A stretch of 8,442 bases of DNA from an uncultured Phycisphaerae bacterium (GTDB lineage Bacteria > Planctomycetota > Phycisphaerae > Phycisphaerales > SM1A02): the NCBI GenBank assembly GCA_937899935.1, contig CALCOW010000472.1:1-8442 (forward strand), written 5' to 3'. A program made the translations under genes and the position numbers. Positions 1 to 7,200 of this stretch are shown here, in pieces. The notes below the pieces were generated by a model. That model was not told where the DNA came from, made no database searches, and worked only from the letters and a program-made list of their open reading frames with translations. Numbering within the stretch: position 1 is the stretch's first letter; every line of letters starts with the position of its first letter.

Positions 1-710
1 CCTTGGACTTCATTCGCCAGCTTGATCAAGCCTATCAGGAGAGAATTGGTCGATCCGATCCTCTTGAAGCGGCCATCGCTAATCATGAACTTGCTTTTCG
101 AATGCAATGGTCTGTTCCAGAGCTGATGGCAATCGATGGTGAATCGCAAGCAACCAAATCTCTGTACGGCCTTGATGAAAAGTATGAGCCGACTCGCATC
201 TACGGAAGGCAATGTCTACTTGCCCGCCGTCTTGTAGAACGTGGTGTTCGTTTTGTCGAACTCACCTGTCCTGCACTGGAAGGTGATCGATGGGATCAGC
301 ATGACGGGCTCAAGGAGGGGCATGAGAACAATGCACGTGCGGTCGATCAACCGATTGCCGGACTTCTCAAAGACCTAAAGAGCCGCGGCCTACTTGATCA
401 GACATTGGTGATCTGGGCTGCAGAATTTGGCAGAACGCCTTTCGCACAAGGTATTGATGGTCGCGATCATAATCCCTTCGGCTTTACAATCTGGATGGCT
501 GGTGGTGGTATTCGAGGTGGAATGACCTATGGTTCCACAGATGAGTTTGGCTATAAGGCCATTGATCGACCTGTCGAAATTCATGACCTTCATGCCACCA
601 TGCTTCATGCCGTAGGCATTGATCATCGACAACTTACGGTACGGCATGGTGGGCGCGATATGCGTCTGACCGATGTACATGGCCACGTACTTCACGACAT
701 CTTTTCTTGA
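1..710 (+). CDS. DUF1501 family protein, 3' part (5' end outside window)
   Basis: The reading frame is open from the left edge, so this is the C-terminal part of a longer protein; the TTG at base 3 is just an internal Leu codon. DUF1501 proteins are usually about 450-490 residues with an N-terminal Tat signal, so roughly half is missing. The 235 visible residues carry family hallmarks: WDQHDGLKEGH at 97-107, the helix and strand leading to AAEFGRTP at 139-146, GRDHNPFGFTIWMAGGG at 153-169, and HDLHATMLHAVGIDH at 194-208. The fold is related to the alkaline phosphatase/sulfatase superfamily, and the conserved Asp/His residues (D155, H156, H194, H197) may be metal ligands, but family activity is not established. 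In planctomycetes DUF1501 genes usually sit beside DUF1549/DUF1553 cytochrome genes, which would lie upstream, off the window. It ends 7 bases from the converging TIM-barrel gene, so it is probably a separate transcription unit. Family call is firm; function is unknown. Confidence 0.93.
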   Translation, partial: LDFIRQLDQAYQERIGRSDPLEAAIANHELAFRMQWSVPELMAIDGESQATKSLYGLDEKYEPTRIYGRQCLLARRLVERGVRFVELTCPALEGDRWDQHDGLKEGHENNARAVDQPIAGLLKDLKSRGLLDQTLVIWAAEFGRTPFAQGIDGRDHNPFGFTIWMAGGGIRGGMTYGSTDEFGYKAIDRPVEIHDLHATMLHAVGIDHRQLTVRHGGRDMRLTDVHGHVLHDIFS

Positions 711-717
711 ACGAGAT

Positions 718-1698
718 CTAAGACTTTGCAGGTGGGCTTGAAGCCTTAGGCGAAATCGCTACGCAGCCAACGCTCTCAAGCAACTTCTTTGTTTTGAGAA
801 TGCCCTCTTTCTCAGAGACTTGCCCACCTTCATATTCAATGCCAATGTAGCCCTTGTACCCGGCATCTCGCACGATCTGCATCATGCGTGCATAGTCGGT
901 TGTTGTTTCTTGACCCGTGACCGGATCGAAAGCGCGTGACTTCGCACTCACAGCCTTCGCATAGGGCATCAACTCCTCGACACCTTTATAGCGGTCGTAC
1001 CACTTCCCATCTCCCAGCATGAAGTTCCCAAAATCTGGAAGCGTGCCGCAATTTGGATTATCAACCTGCTGCATAACTGCAGCCAACCAGGAACCGTCTG
1101 AAGAGAGTCCACCATGATTCTCGACAATCACACCGATTTTCTCTTTAGCACCATACTCCGCCAATGCACCAAGACCATCGGCCGCAAGTTTGAGTTGCTC
1201 AGATCGACTTCCTTGTGAAGCCGCATTGACACGAATAGAGTGACAACCCAGATATTTTGCTGCATGAATCCACTTGTAGTGGTTTTTTACAGCCTGCATA
1301 CGTGCGGCTGAATCTGGGTTTCCGAGTTGCCCTTCACCATCAACCATAATCAACAAACTCTTGACGCCATGGTCATCGGCAACACCCTTGAGCTTCTTCA
1401 GATAGGCCTCGTCCGTGGCTTTACCACGGTAGAACGTGCTTACATACTCGATCGCATCAAGCCCATACTCTTCAGCAGTCACCTTCGCAAAATTGAGTGG
1501 ATCTAGATCCTTAGCATTAATCGTGCGATGAAGAGACCATTGAGCCAGGGAAATTGGAAGTGGCGCCAATACATCAGCGGCTTGTTGATCATCCCAGATC
1601 ATACCGAGGCTTGATTTACCAATGATTCCGATAGCAGCGGCGGCACCACACCACTGGAGTGCCGCTCTTCGTGTTATATGATTCTCATGTATTGGCAT
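718..1698 (-). CDS. Tat-exported sugar phosphate isomerase/epimerase-like TIM-barrel protein
   Basis: A 326-residue protein of the xylose isomerase-like TIM-barrel (AP endonuclease 2) superfamily. The N-terminus has a twin-arginine signal: ITRRAAL at 8-14, followed by a hydrophobic stretch to about residue 27, so it should be exported folded. The barrel starts near LPISLAQWSLH (47-57). Probable metal ligands at strand ends are E193 (VIVENHGG), D222 (LPDFGNF) and E288 (IGIEYEG). At the position where many relatives have a His (HxK), this protein reads AVSAKS with S251. The ATG is well supported by GGGAG 7 bases upstream. It follows the flavin/iron-sulfur gene after 23 bases, so the two are probably cotranscribed. 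Relatives isomerise or epimerise sugars or keto-sugars; some planctomycete paralogues are annotated only as sugar phosphate isomerase/epimerase. An exported protein is unlikely to act on sugar phosphates, so an unphosphorylated or oxidised sugar seems likelier (inference). Exact reaction unknown. Confidence 0.93.
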   Translation of the reverse strand: MPIHENHITRRAALQWCGAAAAIGIIGKSSLGMIWDDQQAADVLAPLPISLAQWSLHRTINAKDLDPLNFAKVTAEEYGLDAIEYVSTFYRGKATDEAYLKKLKGVADDHGVKSLLIMVDGEGQLGNPDSAARMQAVKNHYKWIHAAKYLGCHSIRVNAASQGSRSEQLKLAADGLGALAEYGAKEKIGVIVENHGGLSSDGSWLAAVMQQVDNPNCGTLPDFGNFMLGDGKWYDRYKGVEELMPYAKAVSAKSRAFDPVTGQETTTDYARMMQIVRDAGYKGYIGIEYEGGQVSEKEGILKTKKLLESVGCVAISPKASSPPAKS

Positions 1699-1705
1699 AG
1701 ATAAT

Positions 1706-1710
1706 CTCCC
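1706..1710 (-). promoter_or_regulatory. Ribosome binding site for the TIM-barrel gene
   Basis: The minus strand reads GGGAG followed by 7 bases (attatct) and then ATG. It lies in the 23-base gap after the stop codon of the preceding gene, supporting both the chosen start and translation from a shared mRNA. Confidence 0.7.
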
Positions 1711-1721
1711 AACACATTGTA

Positions 1722-4064
1722 TCAGCGGCTCATCTTACTGCCCTTTAGTGTCAACTCAACCCTTTGCACTGGTGACGCCTGCACACTGTCTCGAGAAATG
1801 ATTTGGCCTGTTTTGGGATTGATTTGGCCAAATGAAAGGACACCGGTGGGACAGCTTTGAACGCAAGCAGAACATCGCACACACTCTGGATCCTCCATTG
1901 GGATACCCTTATTGGCGAAGTTCATGACATCAATACCTTGATGGCAGACGGTTGTGCAGACGTTACAACTAATGCACTTCTTCTTGTCTGCCAAAATTCT
2001 GAACCGACTGAATCGTGTATAGATATGCATCAGCGCTGCAAGTGGACACGCAAAGCGACACCAGACACGGCCTGAGAAGTGCCAGTAAAACCCAACGCCG
2101 ATAATGCCTGCCCACAGAAGATCTACGAACCAGACATAATTGAATACAGGAATTCCGTCGAAGACACTCTGATAAATATCTCCAGCCACCGAGGCTGGCC
2201 AAATCCAAGAGATAATTCTCGATACCAACAGCAGCAAAGCGATAACTAAAAACACTTGCCCAATCAGATTGAGTCTATTTGCCACTGGTCCATGTGGCAT
2301 TTTTTGACGCTGCGTATCACCTAATGTCTCTGCAAGCGCTCCACAGGAACACACCCATCCACAATAAGCACCCTTTCCCCAGTAACGAATGATCAGTGGA
2401 ATGATGACAAATGTCTGTACGAGGCTAATGGCCAGCCAAGTCCACATTGGCTGTGATGTGAATACATTCCAGAAAAATAGTGGCCAGGCCAAAATGAACC
2501 CAAATGCTCTCCAGTATTCTCTGCCTTGACCATAATCAACTACTGGAAACAAGGCATCAGCAATAGAACTCGCGACGGGAAGATCAAAAAAACCATTGTG
2601 GCCAAGCCATGGAAGCAGAAGATATGGCAGCAAGAATAGTGGGATAACTTGAAACGCCATTAATGACACTGTTTGCCGTGCGATGTAGGGAGTCTTTCTC
2701 CGTCGAATTCGACGTATCCCAAAGACTACTACGATAGTACTGTAAACCAAGGAGTAATAAAAACCTGGTTCACCTAAAGAGATGCCAAGCGTACCAAATA
2801 GCGTTGCAGGATCAGCAAAGCTTTCTCTCAACATCATGCACCAGGTCGGAATGTTGAATGGAAACAAACCTTGTGACTGAAACGTCTCGTACACTGGGAA
2901 GAAGACGCCATTCTTCTTCCAGTGATAGATAAAGATTACGATCAGCAATACACCAGCGAAGGATGCGATTCGAGTAAGCGTCCAATCACCTAAAATATGA
3001 ATGCCACTACGTCTGAGGAAGTCTAATGGTGCTTTTCTTCCAATCATGGCAAGAACAGCATCATTTCTTATTTGCCTTTCACCCTGACTCGTATTCAGTA
3101 TCACTTCTCTTTCTTTTATCTCTTTTACCTGGCTTTCAAGAACAAGATCAAGAGATCCAGACTTTCCAGTGCCACGCAAATAACTTTCATCTTGACTTCG
3201 AATTTCACCACGCTTGCTACGACTTAGTTGTTCGACTGCCGCAACATTCTCTGGCTTGGGTCGGCCCAATTGACTACCGCGATAAGAAAGTGTGACCTGC
3301 GCTCCACATTCGGCCAGAGCAACCGCTGCCTCTGCAGCGCTATCACCACCACCCACCACTAATACACTCTTGCCTTCATACGCAAGTGGGTCATGGAGCT
3401 GATTAGAAACTTTATCTAGATCTTCACCAGGCACATTGAGTTTTCGATAATCGCCTGTGCGACCAATGGCAACGATTACGAATCTACTACGCACTACTCG
3501 GCCATCTTCAAGGTGTGACTCAAGCAGGCGATTGTTCTTTTCAATCCGAACGACACGACCTTCAATTGGATGAACTGACTGTTGCTGCTGAAAGCGTTCT
3601 AGTTCAGCAAGAAGTTTTTCCTTGGTGTTAGCAGTCTCATCAAACTGAAGAACACCTTCAGGTGTCATCTCGCTTGGATAGGTATAAATCGGTTTACCTT
3701 TGGGCATGTTAATGAGGGTGCTAAAGGTTGAAGTTGATTCAACGATAGCGGCCTTCATCTGAAGTCGATTGGCTTCCGCCATAGCTGCAACACCAGCAAC
3801 ACCACCACCTATAATCACAAGATCAAGGACGTCGTCTTGTTTGGGTGGAGTGGCCGTCCTATCTTGCTGCGATGAAATAGACTGTACGGCACGTGCGGCT
3901 GAATCGGCGGCAAACTTAAGCAGTGGTATACCGGCAAGATCACCAACCACAAACAGGCCTGGCACATTTGTTTGGCCGTTCGGACCGACATCAGGCAGTC
4001 GCTCCACGCGCCCTTCTGGCCAGCGGGTGTGTAACCATCGAATGTACTTACGAACTGGATTCAT
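1722..4064 (-). CDS. FAD/NAD(P)-binding oxidoreductase fused to NosR/NapH-like membrane 4Fe-4S protein
   Basis: A 780-residue fusion, likely an inner-membrane electron-transfer protein. Residues 1-60 hold TNVPGLFVVGDL (32-43), a motif normally at the end of the FAD domain. Residues 80-355 resemble thioredoxin reductase/YpdA-type enzymes: FAD motif GGGVAG at 86-91, IYTYP at 126-130, LNVPGEDLDKVS at 209-220, and NAD(P) motif VVGGGDSA at 236-243. The redox CxxC of true thioredoxin reductases is absent. About seven membrane spans follow (near 365-380, 434-450, 466-485, 520-537, 540-560, 598-620, 643-662). Next come NosR/NapH-type motifs C568xxxC572-S-C574 and C669xxxC673P, then two ferredoxin motifs: C697/C700/C703/C707 and C728/C731/C734/C738. 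Presumably electrons pass from NAD(P)H through FAD and the clusters to a membrane or periplasmic partner, or the reverse; the partner is unknown. The start is the only usable one: an in-frame TAG lies 16 codons upstream with no ATG/GTG/TTG between. Its ribosome site is weak (GGA 9 bases, GAGG 14 bases upstream). Confidence 0.93.
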   Translation of the reverse strand: MNPVRKYIRWLHTRWPEGRVERLPDVGPNGQTNVPGLFVVGDLAGIPLLKFAADSAARAVQSISSQQDRTATPPKQDDVLDLVIIGGGVAGVAAMAEANRLQMKAAIVESTSTFSTLINMPKGKPIYTYPSEMTPEGVLQFDETANTKEKLLAELERFQQQQSVHPIEGRVVRIEKNNRLLESHLEDGRVVRSRFVIVAIGRTGDYRKLNVPGEDLDKVSNQLHDPLAYEGKSVLVVGGGDSAAEAAVALAECGAQVTLSYRGSQLGRPKPENVAAVEQLSRSKRGEIRSQDESYLRGTGKSGSLDLVLESQVKEIKEREVILNTSQGERQIRNDAVLAMIGRKAPLDFLRRSGIHILGDWTLTRIASFAGVLLIVIFIYHWKKNGVFFPVYETFQSQGLFPFNIPTWCMMLRESFADPATLFGTLGISLGEPGFYYSLVYSTIVVVFGIRRIRRRKTPYIARQTVSLMAFQVIPLFLLPYLLLPWLGHNGFFDLPVASSIADALFPVVDYGQGREYWRAFGFILAWPLFFWNVFTSQPMWTWLAISLVQTFVIIPLIIRYWGKGAYCGWVCSCGALAETLGDTQRQKMPHGPVANRLNLIGQVFLVIALLLLVSRIISWIWPASVAGDIYQSVFDGIPVFNYVWFVDLLWAGIIGVGFYWHFSGRVWCRFACPLAALMHIYTRFSRFRILADKKKCISCNVCTTVCHQGIDVMNFANKGIPMEDPECVRCSACVQSCPTGVLSFGQINPKTGQIISRDSVQASPVQRVELTLKGSKMSR

Positions 4065-4108
4065 TCGGTCTATTCCATCCTCAATTACACTATCGAAGGA
4101 AGCCCAGA

Positions 4109-4114
4109 ACTATA
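4109..4114 (-). promoter_or_regulatory. Possible -10 element upstream of the flavin/iron-sulfur gene
   Basis: The minus strand reads TATAGT about 45 bases before the ATG, five of six matches to TATAAT. No convincing -35 box is present at 16-18 bases upstream. It is offered only because the 176-base spacer is long enough for an internal promoter; a chance match is quite possible, and promoter consensus in planctomycetes is poorly defined. Confidence 0.15.
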
Positions 4115-4172
4115 CCGCTGCTATTGCAGAGTCATCGGCTGAGTGGCAGATCTCTCACCAGCACTGGTAAAT

Positions 4173-4221
4173 CTTAGGCCGTGTTGGGAAGAAACAGCCA
4201 GCGGCAACTACGTGGCCTAAG
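4173..4221 (-). repeat. 8-bp perfect inverted repeat in the spacer between two minus-strand genes
   Basis: CTTAGGCC at 4173-4180 is the exact reverse complement of GGCCTAAG at 4214-4221, separated by 33 bases. In the minus-strand mRNA it would form a stem starting about 20 bases after the stop of the large multidomain gene. No U-run follows the distal arm (it continues AUUUACC), so it does not look like a standard intrinsic terminator. It could be an attenuating or mRNA-stabilising hairpin, or chance. The rest of the 4065-4240 spacer shows no clear signal apart from the weak -10-like hexamer. Confidence 0.35.
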
Positions 4222-4240
4222 GAGGGGTTAATGGACCGCA

Positions 4241-7200
4241 TCAGCGACTCGCCTCTTGCAGAAATTTTGTCAGTGATGCCAATTCCTCTGGCGTCATGGT
4301 CAGTCGATAGGTGGAGGGCATGACCGAGATAGTAGATGCATCCATATAAGTGATGTCGGACCGATCAACCACAATGAGTTCACCGTCAATGGTCCATAGC
4401 TCGACCACTGTCTTTGACTCACTGCCAAGTCGCCCAGATATCAGTGAGCCATCTGTAGTTTCAATACTCCACAATCGATAATTTCCTTCGACCGATCGAT
4501 TTGGATCCAGAATATCAATCAACAGTTCAGTTGGTGATTTACTACCAATGCCATCGAGTGCAGGGCCCACCTGACCACCCGCATCACCCAGAACATGACA
4601 TACCAGACAATTTGTATCGAAGAGTATTTTACCTTGTTCAGCGTCACCAGGATTTTGTAAGACTTTGCTGATCAACTCTTCAGTGCTGCTATCCACAACT
4701 GGCTGAACTTTCTTGTGAAGTCGTTCGGCTTGCGCCGCTAACTCAGCATCGGCAACTGTCTCGATTGAATGCCATTGCCCTGGTGTCAACGTTGAACTGT
4801 CAAGATCACCATCCTTAATTGCATCGAGCATAAACGCAAGCCAGACTCGATAGCTTGTAAGAAGTGCAACCACGCGTGCCTGCCGCTGAGGCGTGAACGT
4901 CATCCATTGCTCGAGTAGTGCTGGCGCCACAAACTCATGACGACTCACGCGCAGGCCATCAATAAGTCCATCAGCAAGTTCGGGAGCCGCACTAGGAACA
5001 ATCTGTGACACCACTAATTCAACAGAGCTTTTATCATCGGCGATTGCAAGGAGTTGTACCGCTGCCTCTATACGAAGATCTGACGGCTGGCTGTTGTCTT
5101 CAATAATTGAACGAAGGTCTTTCTTAATTTGACTGACATCAAACAATAATTGATGCTCATCAGACCACTGCTGCATTAGCCGAATCATCGATGGGCGAAG
5201 CATGGGCTTAAGCGATTTGGTAAGTGCTTGTAGCCTCTCTTGCTGCAATGACGTCAGTTGTGGCGTTTTATCTTTGGGCCAATTAGCTGCCATCGCTTCA
5301 AGTACTGGGCGAGCTAGTGTTTCTTCAGCCCCAGCAATTTTCTCAAGAATGTAAATTAGTTGCTCATCACCTCCGTGTGCAGCATAGTGTTGAGCAACCT
5401 GCTTCACTGTACGATCAACAGACTTACCCATTCCTGTCTCAATAGATGGCAGACGTTCAAGGCTTAAGTCATCGTAAAATGCATCACCGGTTGAAAGTCC
5501 CCAGCCGCCATACAGACAGTTAACTGAGATTTGATCTCTATCACCAGAATTGAAAACACACTCTACTGGTGTCCAATCAGCATTCCCTACAACTGCGTTG
5601 GTCACTTTTCGACCCAATAGATGGGCATTGAGTAGCGCTCCATAGTCTGCGTCTAAGTTGACAAGATCTGCGCTACGTATCCATCCACGTAAACGATAAT
5701 CCGTAAATGGTTCAACCCTTATATCCGTTTGCCAGCTTGTGTCTGCGCCTGCATTAGAACGAATTTGCAGACAATTACCTCCGCCTCGACCAAACGGTAC
5801 AACACTATGATCTGCTTGGCCCCGATAGGTGGCTATCCGCCAACCCTGAGGCGCTCCAGAGGCATCCATGTTTTCAAATCCACCATTTTTTATCAGGTTT
5901 GTAGGCTCTGTCGCTGATGTCTGTTGTCTATTCGTTGGTGCGCTACTTAATGTCACCTGAAGAAAGGCTGCATCATTGTTCGCTGCAGCAGCTAACGCCG
6001 CATCTGCAATCCACTGATCTTCTCCTGTTGTGCGTTTTTGAAGCAGCTCAAGTATCAACTTAGCATTTGAATTGATTGCCGGAAGCCGCGATACAGCTAA
6101 TGCCGCCTCTCTGACTACCTGTAAGTCTTCATCCGCTAGTCTTTGTCCGGCAGCCGCCGCCATTTGTCGAGTGGCTGGCATCGCACGCAGTGCATTTTTC
6201 CTGACTGCTGCGGCTGGATGTTCAAGTAAACCGAGAACAACCTCGTTTGCTTTCGGATTCAAGCCATCAAGCTGCCCCAGACCTTTTAGAGTCCACAATG
6301 CATGAATAGCAGTGGGATCGCTACCGATTGCATCAAGATCTCTCTGCGCTTGGAGCATCATGAGTAATGGCTCAACCACATCTTGGGAACCGCGCTCAAC
6401 GAGTAGTCGCTGGGCTGTCTGCCGCCAGAACATGTTGTCGCTGCCAAGCGCGCTGAGTAATATCTTTGGATCACTTATTGAAAGCTCGTTTGTATCACTT
6501 GCATAGTGGTTTTTACTATGAATACGATAGATTCGACCATGCGACTGATCTCTCTGATCGGTGATGTATGCATTCCCCTGGCCAACCTCATAACCATGAG
6601 GTGCCGGATTATGTTGAATGATCGGGTTGTACCACTCGGCCATCCAAATCGCTCCATCTGGACCTACTTCGGCACCGATCGGCGCGCTCCAGGCATCACT
6701 GCTTGCAAAGAGATTCCAACCATCTTTTGCAACGTAGCCACTCCCCTGTCGCTTGATCTTCGAGCGATGCAATAGATGGGCTGTTGGTTCAGCCACAAAG
6801 GCCGTGGAATTCCAATAGTCTTCTGGCAAGGCGCGCGCTGTGTAGATTGTGCTACCGGCCGCTGCCGTATATTGTCGATGAAAGTCAGCTTGCCGTACAT
6901 CTGGTGTTACTGGGTGAATGACCCGGTAATCAGCAATATAGGCCATACCTCGAGCAGGCCACCCATCTACTTGTTCATACACTCGATTTGGAATCGCCAT
7001 GTAATTAAGTTGATCACGATTTGCTGTTGAGTAAAAAATCTCACCTGTTTCATCGAAGCCAAGGCCCCAAGTGTTATTACTGGAAGAACCAAGAAATTCC
7101 AAAGCCGAACCGTCTGGAGCCATACGGACAACACCCTGCCCGAACTGATGTTGATCACCACCAACGCTGCCATTAAAACCTGCATAACCCACTGTCATAT

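Noticed and set aside
390..695. Minus-strand 101-codon frame opposite the DUF1501 gene.
   Set aside because: It overlaps conserved DUF1501 motifs, its product has no recognisable domain, and it lacks support as a gene.
1630..1698. Cys17 in the signal peptide of the TIM-barrel protein as a possible lipoprotein site.
   Set aside because: The residues before it (ALQW) do not fit a lipobox, and the Cys sits at the start of the hydrophobic region rather than its end; a plain Tat signal fits better.
3769..4177. Two overlapping plus-strand frames of 133 and 84 codons opposite the start of the flavin/iron-sulfur gene.
   Set aside because: They are antisense to a well-supported coding region, have no family resemblance and no ribosome sites; shadows of the real gene.
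4220..4323. Plus-strand 30-codon ORF starting ATG at 4231, preceded by AGGAGG with 5-6 bases spacing.
   Set aside because: The ribosome-site match is strong, but the frame lies almost wholly antisense to the end of the large gene, has no recognisable features and no promoter seen; most likely chance.
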